Shown here: positions 7,256 through 15,421 of the stretch, piece by piece
How the letters are laid out: the number at the start of each line of letters is the position of its first letter
How positions within the stretch are numbered: position 1 is the first letter of the stretch
Assembly (NCBI GenBank): GCA_029936425.1
Contig: JAPYSU010000016.1
Span: 1-61,254 of the forward strand
Source of the DNA: Litorimonas sp.
Lineage (GTDB): Bacteria > Pseudomonadota > Alphaproteobacteria > Caulobacterales > Maricaulaceae
Reading direction: 5' to 3'
DNA length: 61,254 bases
The notes under the pieces: generated by a model
The model's input: the letters and a program-made list of their open reading frames with translations, nothing else
Told to the model about the DNA's origin: nothing
Databases searched by the model: none
Position numbers and translations under genes: made by a program

Positions 7256-7478
7256 AGCGTTTCCTTTCCGTTTCGGGAAAATGATATCTGGTTTGCCGGC
7301 GAGCCCTAAAGGTGTCAGGCCCGCCAACAATAAATTCCGCATAGCAAAATCCGTTCCCCGCGTCTCTAAACAGAGGAGTCACATCTCTGTGAAAGGGGGC
7401 GGACGGTTAAGACGTCACGGGAGTGGGAGGGGGCGAAGGGAGTCATCAAGCTTACAGGCCCTTTAATCAACTCTTTCT

Positions 7479-7520
7479 CTGTCATTCCGCACGTAGCGAA
7501 GCGAAGATGCGGAATGACAG
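7479..7520. repeat. dispersed-type palindrome with 13-bp arms
   Basis: CTGTCATTCCGCA (7479-7491) and TGCGGAATGACAG (7508-7520) are perfect inverted repeats around a 16-nt loop. GTCATTCCGC-type palindromes are common intergenic repeats in alphaproteobacteria. Followed by an A-run, it may also end transcription on the minus strand. It sits exactly at the left border of the mobile-element scar. Confidence 0.6.
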
Positions 7521-7535
7521 CAAAAAAGAGCCGGT

Positions 7536-7838
7536 CTAACCCAAATTCATCTCTATCGTTTTCATGATCCGGTCGGTCTCGGAGAGGATTTTGATGATTT
7601 TCTGATAATGGCGCAGATCGTCAAAGGACGGCTCCCGCCCCTTTCGGTCTTTGAGCCATTTCTGCGCGGGTTGATAACCGCCAATATAGAATTCCCAAGA
7701 AATGAGCGGGACATTATCGAAATACTGGCTCGGACTGATATGGACGCGGCCCATAACTTCATCGAGTGGCTTAAATGTCGGCTTCACGACAGTATCGCGG
7801 CCGTCCTCGTCTTCACTTTCGCCGATAAGGCAGGTGAT
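7536..7838 (-). pseudogene. C-terminal fragment of a type ISP-like restriction/modification enzyme
   Basis: About 100 residues in one open frame end at 7536. The sequence contains GRVHISPSQYFDNVPLISW, FYIGGYQPAQKWLKDRKGR and SFDDLRHYQKIIKILSETDR, which match the C-terminal specificity region of large type ISP restriction-modification enzymes and related DNA methyltransferases (normally well over 800 residues). The frame runs back only to a TAA at 7839-7841, with no nucleotide-binding or methyltransferase motifs left. A GTG at 7787 could start an 83-residue product, but this is far better explained as a remnant. It adjoins other fragments of a mobile element. Confidence 0.75.
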
Positions 7839-7960
7839 TTAACGCTCAGCGCATATAAGGGAGGCGGCAGCGGTTATCGGCACAATGCGGCTATGACAGC
7901 AGTAAACGGCACGTCATGGCTGCTCGGTGTTCTTATCACCGTCATCCCGTTCAGATTTCA

Positions 7961-8299
7961 CAAGGGTTGTTATATTACAGCGAAAATGCGCGGCGGCGCT
8001 CTAAAATGAGACGGTCTCTAATTACGCCTGAAGAGGTGCTGAATATGGCCGATGATGAAGTGATTAGCTTCATTTCTGGCAAGGACATCCCGCCGATATT
8101 TCATAATAAATAGCCATATTATCTCAAACTCAAAGCGGGGCAGTTTTATCCAAACCCCAATCATCCGCCTACAGATCGGGTGAGCGTGAAAACATGGCGC
8201 GGCACAAAAACACTACCAGTGCGCCGCGTTCGTGTCCCGCAACATCTAGCGCATTTCCCGCAGCACCAAGATGGGTGGATGCAAATAATCGAGTCGTAG
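7961..8299 (+). pseudogene. C-terminal fragment of a VirD4/TraG-type coupling protein
   Basis: One frame reads RRSLITPEEVLNMADDEVISF and then SGKDIPPIFHNK up to a TAG at 8111-8113. The same frame continues as PYYLKLKAGQFYPNPNH and ends ...HQDGWMQIIES at 8299. The RPLITPEEVxxLPxDEAIVF..GxPPI..xKxPYY pattern is the C-terminal end of type IV secretion coupling proteins. The left edge of the similarity is uncertain; I place it near 7961. No Walker motifs are present, so most of the gene is gone. It is evidence of a former conjugative or integrative element. A TTG-to-TAG change would explain the stop, since family members often have Leu before PYY. Confidence 0.65.
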
Positions 8300-8325
8300 A
8301 ATCGTCTGAATTGTTCTAGTTAGAT

Positions 8326-8886
8326 GTGGCTATGGAGTTTTGGTCTGAAATTACCTTATTGATTGTAGGCGCGTTAATTGCGCTTCTTTCGTCCATTTTG
8401 ACGGCGTATTTCAGTCATAAAAACCAAGCTAAAACTCAAAAAGCGCAGTTTGAGCATGAAGTTTTCCAAAGCGACCGTCAGAGAAAAGTACAGGTGGCAG
8501 AGGAATTATATGGCTTGTTTTCGAAATAGAACACACATGTTTTGACATCTCACTTGATGCTGACCAAAGTGATGGAAGGTCAGGTTGATTATAACAAATA
8601 CCTCGACCAGTTGATTGAAGTGGGGGAGGAAGCGGACATTGACGCTCATCGAATTGAGCTTTTGTTTAAAGCCTATTTTCCTGAAATTGATGAACTTCGG
8701 GAGCGAGTCTCCGAAATGTTATCAGACCATAATTCTGTCATTCACGCTCACAAAAAAGCATACAAAAATGGCGAACGCGGCGAGGATTTCATTGGAGCGT
8801 TCACCTTTACTCAGATTGAGTTTGATAAAGCTTGCAAGGCCGTCAAAGAGGCTTTGATTGTGGAATTGCGGAAGATTGATGGATGA
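8326..8886 (+). pseudogene. small membrane-anchored protein broken by an amber codon
   Basis: A GTG at 8326 (or ATG 8332) opens a frame with an N-terminal membrane helix (EITLLIVGALIALLSSILTAYFS), then a charged, probably coiled-coil stretch ending ...EELYGLFSK at TAG 8527-8529. The same frame resumes directly as NTHVLTSHLMLTKVMEGQVDYNKY and runs to 8886. Read through, the product would be about 186 residues: one transmembrane helix plus a helical soluble domain. I do not recognise the family. It may be two short genes (the second starting at TTG 8542), but frame identity and lack of a ribosome site favour one broken gene. It ends 3 bp from the convergent fic gene. Confidence 0.6.
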
Positions 8887-8889
8887 GTT

Positions 8890-9939
8890 TTATGCCAACG
8901 CGTACCAGACGCCGCGCCCGCGTCCGTGCATGACAAGATGGCCTTTATCAACAAGGTTGCGGAAATGCTCTTTGAGCGTATTGCGGCTTGTACCCGTCAG
9001 TCTAATCATATCGCCAATAGTCACACGCCCATGTTTACGGGCATGTTCAAGGATTTGAACAGACAACTCTGGCAATGCGGCCAGCACGATTTTCTCCCGC
9101 TCGACTTTGACCGAGAGGTTTTTCATCTGGCGATGTAATGAGCGCAGGAAGAACAAAATCCAAGGCTGCCAGTTCGGCGCATCCGTTCTGATCGTGCCTT
9201 GGGTTTGGCGCAGCGCCAGATAATAGCCTTCCTTGCTTTTCTCGATGATACTTTCCAATGATGAATAAGGGACATATTCATAGCCGCAACGCAAAAGCAG
9301 AAGCGTTGTCAGAACGCGGCTCAATCGTCCGTTCCCGTCCTGAAAAGGGTGGATTTCCAAAAACACGACAATAAACACCGCAATCACTAGCATTGGATGC
9401 AATGACTTGTTTTCAAGAGCCTGCTGCGTCCATGTCACCAGCTCTTCCATGAGCCTCGGCGTATCGAACGGCGAAGCAGTCTCGAACACGATACCGACTT
9501 GCTTGCCCGTTTCATCAAAAGCCGCGACGCTGTTGGAGCCTGTCTTGTAATTCCCGCGATGGCGTTCATCTTTCTGGCTATGCATTAGCAAATCACGGTG
9601 AAGCTGTTTGATATGGTTCTCGGATACAGGGATGTCTGTCCATGCGCGAAACACTGCTTCCATCACGTCCGCATATCCCGCGACTTCCTGTTCATCGCGT
9701 GTCTCGAAGGATTTGATTTCAAGATTGGAAAGGAGCTTTTCCACATCACGGTCTGAGAGTTTGCTCCCCTCAATACGTGTGGATGATCCGATACTTTCAA
9801 TGGTCGCCACACGCCGTAGTGCCGATAGGCGTTCAGGCGCTAATGTACCAAGCGCCCGCCAAGCGCCCTTGAATTCATCGATCTCTGAAATCAAAGCCAA
9901 TATGTCGGGCGTGATCGTTATGGTGTCTATTTTTATCAT
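8890..9939 (-). CDS. Fic family protein (class II, autoinhibited AMP-transferase)
   Basis: The 349-residue product has the Fic motif HPFQDGNGRLSR at residues 197-208, with catalytic His197 and the nucleotide anion hole. Residues 53-58 (STRIEG) fit the inhibitory [S/T]xxxE[G/N] motif, whose Glu57 would block ATP binding; being N-terminal, this makes it class II. The C-terminal ~80 residues (HARKHGRVTIGDMIRLTGTSRNTLKEHFRNL) form a winged-helix DNA-binding domain, so autoregulation is plausible. Fic enzymes usually transfer AMP to a protein target. I start at ATG 9939; a TTG at 9960 would overlap the 25-bp direct repeats. It is intact among decayed genes of the mobile scar. Confidence 0.88.
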   Translation of the reverse strand: MIKIDTITITPDILALISEIDEFKGAWRALGTLAPERLSALRRVATIESIGSSTRIEGSKLSDRDVEKLLSNLEIKSFETRDEQEVAGYADVMEAVFRAWTDIPVSENHIKQLHRDLLMHSQKDERHRGNYKTGSNSVAAFDETGKQVGIVFETASPFDTPRLMEELVTWTQQALENKSLHPMLVIAVFIVVFLEIHPFQDGNGRLSRVLTTLLLLRCGYEYVPYSSLESIIEKSKEGYYLALRQTQGTIRTDAPNWQPWILFFLRSLHRQMKNLSVKVEREKIVLAALPELSVQILEHARKHGRVTIGDMIRLTGTSRNTLKEHFRNLVDKGHLVMHGRGRGVWYALA

Positions 9940-9944
9940 TCCAT

Positions 9945-10004
9945 CCAATAATACACCCAATTACACCCATTTTACAATACCAATAACACACCCATAAACA
10001 CCCA
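9945..10004 (-). promoter_or_regulatory. two 25-bp direct repeats upstream of fic
   Basis: 9945-9969 and 9980-10004 each read CCAATAA-N-ACACCCA followed by three variable bases and ACACCCA; they match at about 21 of 25 positions and are spaced 35 bp apart. Within each, ACACCCA occurs twice, giving four ACACCC boxes. They abut the fic start codon, so they are a likely operator, perhaps for the Fic protein's own winged-helix domain. Iteron-like function cannot be excluded. Confidence 0.55.
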
Positions 10005-10076
10005 ATTAAGCAATCTTTCCTCCAATGGCTGGAGCGGTCAATGATAAGCCTCGTCTCTCAACGACGGAGACAAATC

Positions 10077-10160
10077 ATGAGCCAAAAGCAAACTCAAGGG
10101 CAAATACAGGAAAGCGACAAAGCCCGCGCATCGAAAACAACCCGTGATTTCGATGCCTAA
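10077..10160 (+). CDS. 27-codon orphan reading frame in the mobile scar
   Basis: An ATG at 10077 with ACGGAGACAAATC in front opens a 27-residue frame rich in Gln, Lys and Ser that ends DFDA at TAA 10158-10160. It may be the truncated start of a plasmid-type gene whose remainder is lost, or chance. I recognise no family. The rest of 10005-10425 shows no gene; it contains the leader of the secreted protein that follows. Confidence 0.25.
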   Translation: MSQKQTQGQIQESDKARASKTTRDFDA

Positions 10161-10425
10161 ACGTCTTGGACGCGCTGCATATATTCGGCGATATGGTCAG
10201 TTTTCAAAATAAGTCCTCCCTGAACTCACCCCTAGCGTGTTGTCTTTGACAGGGACACTGTTTTTTGGGCCGTAACACGGCTCGGCCGTCTTATTTAAAC
10301 GTCTTTAAACCTGTCCAAATTGAAATGCTGTGGCCGCATTCCGGCCTTATTTGGGCTGTCTTTGGCGGGAACTCCGATGGGGAATAACCGTTTAATAGCC
10401 CATGGAGAAAAAGAAAGGACATAAC

Positions 10426-11388
10426 ATGTCAAAAGAATTCCTTAAATCCGGAGCCGCCGGCTTTGCGCTTGTGGCTTCCCTCTTCGTTATTTCGCCTGCC
10501 ACGGCCCAGCTGGGCGGCGTAACCGGTCAGGTTGGAGGCGTTGTCGATTCGACCGCGCGCACCACAACTGACCTGCAGTCCAAAACCCGTCTGGAAAAAG
10601 AGTCCGATCTGCGCAAGGCCAAAGCCAAGGCTGACCTTGAAAATCAGACCGATCTTTCCAATCAGACAGAGGTCGGAGCGGACGCTATGGGCGATGCTCA
10701 GAGCCGTCTGGGCGACGACGTCATGACGGACACAACGGCTGACGCCGCGGCGAACGCCAGATCACAGACCGATTTGTCCAGCACGACACGAACCGGCGCC
10801 GAGATTGACGGCAGCGCTGTCAGGCAGGAGATGCTCGACACCATGACCGAGGGTCAGACAACCGTTGAAACAGCTGGCGAGGTGATGGTGGATACGGCGA
10901 CGAAAACGTCGGGTAGAACCGCCGCTTCCATTGAAGCTCAGAATGACGCCATGTCAGAGACTATAGTGGGTACGGGCGAAACTGTTCAGAGCCAGGCAGA
11001 TGTTGACGGGACGGTTTCCGGCGACGCGGAAGCCGGCACGACCCTCGGCGTGACGGCTCCTTCGAGTGTCGGCGTTGGCATTTCCAGCCCGGTGGCGGTT
11101 GGCGTTCAGTCTAACTCCTCCGCAGATGCGCGCTATTCAGGCCGGACAGAAGCGGGCGTGGCGGCCAGAGCGCCTACGACGTCTCTGGACGGTATGCTGA
11201 CGATTGGCACGACTGTCATGTCAACTTCCGGCGCGATGCTCGGAACGATTAGTGGTCTGCAAACGACAGAGGCCGGCGTTATCAGCGCTGTTAATCTCGA
11301 AGGACAGGCGAAAGCCGTCCCCGTGAGCGCGCTGTCGGCAGAAGGCGATGTCTTGGTGTCGTCCATGACGGAAGCTGACGTAAAATAA
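10426..11388 (+). CDS. secreted protein with C-terminal PRC-barrel-like domain
   Basis: The product has 320 residues with a signal peptide ending near ATA-Q (MSKEFLKSGAAGFALVASLF...SPATAQ). A long middle part (about residues 25-240) is rich in Asp, Thr, Ala, Gln and Ser, low in hydrophobics, and probably extended. The last ~70 residues (GMLTIGTTVMSTSGAMLGTI, VISAVNLEGQAKAVPVSAL) look like a PRC-barrel: a step named 'identity', a glycine turn and two beta strands. I use ATG 10426 because it has AAAGGACATAAC in front; ATG 10402 would add eight charged residues before the signal. It is monocistronic with a strong terminator. The role is unknown; a periplasmic or surface location is inferred. Confidence 0.7.
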   Translation: MSKEFLKSGAAGFALVASLFVISPATAQLGGVTGQVGGVVDSTARTTTDLQSKTRLEKESDLRKAKAKADLENQTDLSNQTEVGADAMGDAQSRLGDDVMTDTTADAAANARSQTDLSSTTRTGAEIDGSAVRQEMLDTMTEGQTTVETAGEVMVDTATKTSGRTAASIEAQNDAMSETIVGTGETVQSQADVDGTVSGDAEAGTTLGVTAPSSVGVGISSPVAVGVQSNSSADARYSGRTEAGVAARAPTTSLDGMLTIGTTVMSTSGAMLGTISGLQTTEAGVISAVNLEGQAKAVPVSALSAEGDVLVSSMTEADVK

Positions 11389-11420
11389 AGAGTCTCGGTA
11401 AAACGAAGCCGAATATTAGG

Positions 11421-11449
11421 CCCGCTCCGTCTAACGGGGCGGGTTTTTT
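11421..11449 (+). terminator. rho-independent terminator
   Basis: CCCGCTCCGT and ACGGGGCGGG form a GC-rich stem around a short loop (11421-11443), followed by TTTTTT. It lies 33 bp after the stop of the secreted PRC-barrel-like protein. Confidence 0.88.
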
Positions 11450-11478
11450 ATTGGCGCAATGGCCTAACGTGTTGCCAT

Positions 11479-11502
11479 AAAAAACCGGCCCGAGGGCCGG
11501 TT
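11479..11502 (-). terminator. rho-independent terminator of the carbonic anhydrase-SulP operon
   Basis: AACCGGCCC (11483-11491) pairs with GGCCGGTT (11495-11502). The A-tract from 11479 gives the U-run on the minus strand. It lies 27 bp after the SulP stop. Confidence 0.8.
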
Positions 11503-11528
11503 GATTTGATAGGCATCGTCTTTCGGCA

Positions 11529-13271
11529 CTACGCCGGAAGCGGTTCGCTGCCGGATGTCGGCTTACCGCCCTTGGGGTTGCTGCCGATTTGCTCGGCGGC
11601 ATGGCGAAGCGCAGTCAGGCGATCTTCGAACGCATAGTTCGGATCGAGCGCCTCGTCGATGCGCAGGCCTTTCAGCTTTTTCATGACTTCAGGGCTGATG
11701 CCGCTCGTATAGACCCGCTTGCCGGAGGCTTTGGCATCCACGGCGATGGTTTCAATGGCGCGGGCCGCCGACACGTCGACAAAAGGCAGACGCGAGAAGT
11801 CCAGGATGATAGCGCCTGAACCTGCTGGAACGCCCTGACGGACATGATGGCCGAGGTCGGCCGCGGCGCTAAAGCTCATCGCGCCGCCGAAATCGAACAT
11901 GGAAATCCGTCCGTCGGACTCTTCGAGGATTTTGCGTTCTTCCGGCGTAGTTGTGCGGGGCAGAACGTTAGACGCCTCTTTGAGCTGAACATCGGCTGTG
12001 CGCCAGACAAAGGCCAGAGCCGCCAGGACAACGCCGAGACCGACCGCCGTGATAAGGTCGACAAAGACCGTCACGAGAAGAACCAGCATCATGATGACAT
12101 AGTCAAAACGCGGGCCTTTCAGGGCGCTGCGAATATAAGAAAAGTCGATAATGTCATAGCCCACCTTGACCAGAATACCGGCCAGAACGGCATGCGGGAT
12201 CTTTGCCGCGAGCGGCGACAGAACCAATACAATGGCGAGAAGGACCAAGCCGTGCACCATACCGGAAATCTTTGTCGTCCCTCCGGTTCTGATATTGACC
12301 ATGGTCCGCATGGTGGCGCCGGCGCCCGGAAGCGCGCCGAAGAAACCGGCAATCGTATTGCCCACGCCCTGACCAATTAATTCCTGATCGGAATTATGAC
12401 GGGTGCGGGTCACATTATCGGCCACGAGAGAGGTCAAGAGACTGTCAATCGCGCCCAGAACCGCCAAGATAACGGCGGCTTCCAGGACAATCACCAATGT
12501 GTTTCCTGAAAGTTGCGGAAGAACGAAGTCCGGAATACCGCTCGGAATAGCGCCGAGGATCGGCACATTGGTCAATAGGAGGCCGGCCAGCGTCCCGACA
12601 ATAAGCGCTGCCAGAGTGCCCGGTAGAAATTTGGAGAATTTCTTGGGCCACAAAAAGACCGTTGCCAAAGTCAGAACCGCGAGGCCCAACGCGCTATAAT
12701 TAATATTGGAGATGGCGACCGGAATGGCCTCTATCGCGGAGAAGACAGTGCCGCCTTCGGGCGCGCCGCCAAAGAGACGGGAAAATTGGAGCAGAATAAT
12801 GATAACGCCAATCCCGCTCATAAAGCCTGAGATCACCGGATAGGGAACAAGTTTGATATATTTACCAAGTTTGAAGACCCCGGCCAGAATCTGCATGATA
12901 CCGCCCAGAACGACCGCTGCAAACAAGAGCGGGATAGCCGAGAGGACCTGCTCTTCGACGGTCATGGACGGATCCATGGTCGCGACAAGAGACGCCAGAA
13001 GTCCAGCAAACACCACGACCATCGGGCCGGTAGGGCCTGAAATCTGAGTGTTGGTCCCGCCAAACAAGGCCGCGAAGAACCCGACAATGATCGCGCCCCA
13101 AAGGCCGGCAATCGCGCCGCCTTCCACGCCCGGCGGGAAAACACCCGCGCCAAAGGCCAAAGCCAAAGGAAGCGCGACGATACCGGCGGTCAGGCCGCCA
13201 TAAATATCTCCGCGGAGATTTGAAAAGTCGAAAATGGGCGGTTTCCCCGCCCGGTCACCAAGCAATGCCAT
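11529..13271 (-). CDS. SulP family anion transporter with STAS domain (probable bicarbonate importer)
   Basis: The 580-residue protein has the SulP/SLC26 layout: a membrane core of many helices (about residues 20-420), with the family's N-terminal GLTAGIVALPLALAFG and GPTGPMVVVFAGLLA segments and a GQGVGNTIAGFFGALPGAG helix, then a cytoplasmic STAS domain (about 440-560) with the DFSRLPFVDVSAARAIE strand-helix. SulP proteins carry sulfate, bicarbonate or dicarboxylates. It starts 31 bp after a beta-carbonic anhydrase gene in the same direction, which makes bicarbonate the best guess. ATG 13271 follows AAAGGAG. Na+ or H+ coupling cannot be read from sequence. Confidence 0.92.
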   Translation of the reverse strand: MALLGDRAGKPPIFDFSNLRGDIYGGLTAGIVALPLALAFGAGVFPPGVEGGAIAGLWGAIIVGFFAALFGGTNTQISGPTGPMVVVFAGLLASLVATMDPSMTVEEQVLSAIPLLFAAVVLGGIMQILAGVFKLGKYIKLVPYPVISGFMSGIGVIIILLQFSRLFGGAPEGGTVFSAIEAIPVAISNINYSALGLAVLTLATVFLWPKKFSKFLPGTLAALIVGTLAGLLLTNVPILGAIPSGIPDFVLPQLSGNTLVIVLEAAVILAVLGAIDSLLTSLVADNVTRTRHNSDQELIGQGVGNTIAGFFGALPGAGATMRTMVNIRTGGTTKISGMVHGLVLLAIVLVLSPLAAKIPHAVLAGILVKVGYDIIDFSYIRSALKGPRFDYVIMMLVLLVTVFVDLITAVGLGVVLAALAFVWRTADVQLKEASNVLPRTTTPEERKILEESDGRISMFDFGGAMSFSAAADLGHHVRQGVPAGSGAIILDFSRLPFVDVSAARAIETIAVDAKASGKRVYTSGISPEVMKKLKGLRIDEALDPNYAFEDRLTALRHAAEQIGSNPKGGKPTSGSEPLPA

Positions 13272-13302
13272 GGCAAAGCTCCTTTAAGAAATAAGGTTTA
13301 AA

Positions 13303-13971
13303 TCAAGCGGCTGAGTCAGAAAGGCCGGACACTCTGGCGACTTCCTTGGCGTAGCGCTCATCAACAAATTGGAATTGCTTCTGTTTTTCGTCGTAAGCTG
13401 TCACGGCGCCGGATTTGATGTCATACACCCAGCCATGAAGTTGAACTTCGCCTTTGGCCAAGGCAGCCGCAACAGAGGGGTGCGTCCGTAAATGCTGAAG
13501 TTGGAGCAGAACATTCTGCTCAATCAGAAATGACATTTTCTCGTCATCCGTCATGTCATCGCCCAGTTTGTCAACGATGGACACAGCGGCCTTTGAATAG
13601 CCGAGCCAGCGTTTGACATGTGGCAGGCTATCAAGACCTTCAGGGTTCATGGCCCCCGCCATCGCGCCGCAACCGGAATGTCCGCAAACAACAATATGCG
13701 GCACTTTCAACACAGCGACAGCATATTCAATGGAGGCGGTCATTCCGCCCGTATGCTCCGTATGAGGCGGCACAATATTACCGGCATTGCGGCAGATAAA
13801 TAGCTCGCCCGGGCCGGTTTGGGTGATCATACCCGTTTCAATGCGGCTATCGGCACAGGTGATGAAAAGCGCTTCAGGGCTTTGACCATGGCTCAGCTCT
13901 TCGAATAAAGATTCTTTTTCAGGGAAAACGGCGCTTTGAAATTTTAAAACACCAGCGGCAAAACTCGGCAT
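13303..13971 (-). CDS. beta-class carbonic anhydrase
   Basis: The 222-residue protein keeps the beta-carbonic anhydrase zinc site: Cys39, Asp41 and Arg43 in CADSR, and His98 and Cys101 in GHSGCGAM. It interconverts CO2 and bicarbonate in the cytoplasm, usually as a dimer or tetramer. It is the first gene of a pair with the SulP transporter, whose start follows 31 bp later; together they would import bicarbonate and supply CO2 or bicarbonate for carboxylases. ATG 13971 follows AGGAG. The family's length and motifs are normal. Confidence 0.96.
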   Translation of the reverse strand: MPSFAAGVLKFQSAVFPEKESLFEELSHGQSPEALFITCADSRIETGMITQTGPGELFICRNAGNIVPPHTEHTGGMTASIEYAVAVLKVPHIVVCGHSGCGAMAGAMNPEGLDSLPHVKRWLGYSKAAVSIVDKLGDDMTDDEKMSFLIEQNVLLQLQHLRTHPSVAAALAKGEVQLHGWVYDIKSGAVTAYDEKQKQFQFVDERYAKEVARVSGLSDSAA

Positions 13972-14353
13972 AGAGAACTCCTGTTGGATTAGCGATAAAT
14001 AATTCTGAAGTTGAAAACTGTCGGTTTTTTACGGGCCATTTGACGGAATAGCAAATCGGGTGGGCGGACCATCTTTCGCCAACCTGTCTCTTTGCATGTC
14101 AAAGGCCTTTCAAAATGATTGGGCCAAGCTGAAACAGAATGAGGGGGTAAATACACAACGAGGGGGAGTGCATTTCTCTGTTTCGCCTGACCCAAAACTT
14201 GGGGACAAAATTGACCTGTTTCCAAGTCATATTGCCTATAGCGCCGTCAGGATTATAGGTAATATACTAATTCATTATCTTATTCATAGCTTCAAACTAT
14301 GGAAAGGGAATGATCCGAACGGGATAACCATATGAGGATCGGAAGTATGAACC
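13972..14353. other. gene-free interval between carbonic anhydrase and LysR genes
   Basis: This 380-bp stretch contains a 91-codon plus-strand open frame (14060-14335) without ribosome site or recognisable protein, which I do not accept. The promoter of the carbonic anhydrase-SulP pair should lie near its left end, and the 3' end of the LysR transcript at its right end. I see no hairpin with a U-run. Confidence 0.5.
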
Positions 14354-15304
14354 TCATTGATTTCGGCTTTTAAATTGAGGCGCTTCGACTTTGTCCGACT
14401 GGCTCATCAAATGGCAGGCAACCTGACGAAAAACTACGCCGATTTTTTCAAATTTTTCAAAGAGCGGAGAGGAGGGACGCCATGTCAGGCTAATTTGACG
14501 CTTAGCCAGAGGGTGGTCTATGCGCCGGACAATTAATTGCGGATCGCGCTTGGCCTCTGAAATGGCGTATAGACTTGGCAGAACCGCGATACCGCTGCCC
14601 ATAGACGCCATTTGGCGAATGGCGTCCAGACTCGTTCCCTGATATTCCTCACTGGTCGCAGCGCCAGCCTCGCTGGCCAGCCTTTCGACAATGTTGGAAA
14701 ATTTCTGGCTGTTTCCGAGTGTCAGCAATTCCCGGCCTTTCAAATCTTTGAGTTTTATCGGTCCGCGAGAGCTGGCGAGTTTATCATCGGGGGGCACACA
14801 GATATAAATATTTTCTGTCACGAGCAGGAGGCTTTCCATTTCAGGGTGATCCTCTGGCGTGGAAAGAATAATATCGAAACGGCCATCCTGTAATCGCGCT
14901 TGGAGATCTTGCGTCGGTTCCTCCCGTACGGCGAGGCGCAATTCGGGATAGGTCGTGTGAAGCTCGCGGGTGGCCTTCGGTAAGAGGTAAGGCCCTATCG
15001 TTGGCAGCACGCCCAAGCGTACCCGCCCGGCCAAACGTCCATCCGCTTCCTGTGCCAAGACTTTCAACTCTTCGGTTTCACGTAAAATCAGTCGCGCGCG
15101 CCGCACCACTTCCTCGCCAACCGGCGTCATCATCGCGCCCTGACGACCGCGCTCCAATAATGTGATGGCGAGATGGTCTTCCATATCTTTTATTTGCGCA
15201 GAGAGACTCGGCTGACTGACAAAACAGCGTTTGGCCGCAGCGCTGAAAGATCCGGTTTCTGCGATTGCGACGAGATATTCAAGTTGCCGGAGCGTGGGTT
15301 TCAT
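14354..15304 (-). CDS. OxyR-like LysR-type regulator lacking the redox cysteines
   Basis: The 316-residue LysR protein has the N-terminal winged helix (RQLEYLVAIAETGSFSAAAK) and an effector domain most like OxyR (TSLDAIRQMASMGSGIAVLP is an OxyR-type block). OxyR senses peroxide with two cysteines (199 and 208 in E. coli). At the aligned places here are Lys201 and Ala210; the only effector-domain cysteine seen is Cys169. So it is OxyR-like by sequence but cannot form that disulfide. It is divergent from the luciferase-like oxidoreductase gene, its likely target. The last ~15 residues form a non-conserved tail. Confidence 0.85.
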   Translation of the reverse strand: MKPTLRQLEYLVAIAETGSFSAAAKRCFVSQPSLSAQIKDMEDHLAITLLERGRQGAMMTPVGEEVVRRARLILRETEELKVLAQEADGRLAGRVRLGVLPTIGPYLLPKATRELHTTYPELRLAVREEPTQDLQARLQDGRFDIILSTPEDHPEMESLLLVTENIYICVPPDDKLASSRGPIKLKDLKGRELLTLGNSQKFSNIVERLASEAGAATSEEYQGTSLDAIRQMASMGSGIAVLPSLYAISEAKRDPQLIVRRIDHPLAKRQISLTWRPSSPLFEKFEKIGVVFRQVACHLMSQSDKVEAPQFKSRNQ

Positions 15305-15321
15305 GACGCAAACTTAAAGAG

Positions 15322-15367
15322 TTTCACCCTATGATGAAATGAAATTTCTGTGATTTAACCTATAGGT
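15322..15367. promoter_or_regulatory. candidate LysR binding sites between the divergent genes
   Basis: Two dyads lie in the 117-bp intergenic region: TTTCA-N8-TGAAA (15322-15339) and the perfect ACCTATAGGT (15358-15367). A GAAAT-GAA-ATTTC palindrome overlaps between them. LysR regulators commonly bind imperfect dyads of this kind upstream of a divergent target. Assignment to the 14354-15304 protein is inference. Confidence 0.35.
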
Positions 15368-15421
15368 CGCAGGCCAGGATATGGCGGAAGCGCCCTTTGA
15401 ATAGGGCGGCGTCCATCCCAT

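Noticed and set aside
14060..14335. 91-codon plus-strand frame upstream of LysR
   Set aside because: No ribosome site, no family resemblance and no conserved neighbour; treated as noncoding.
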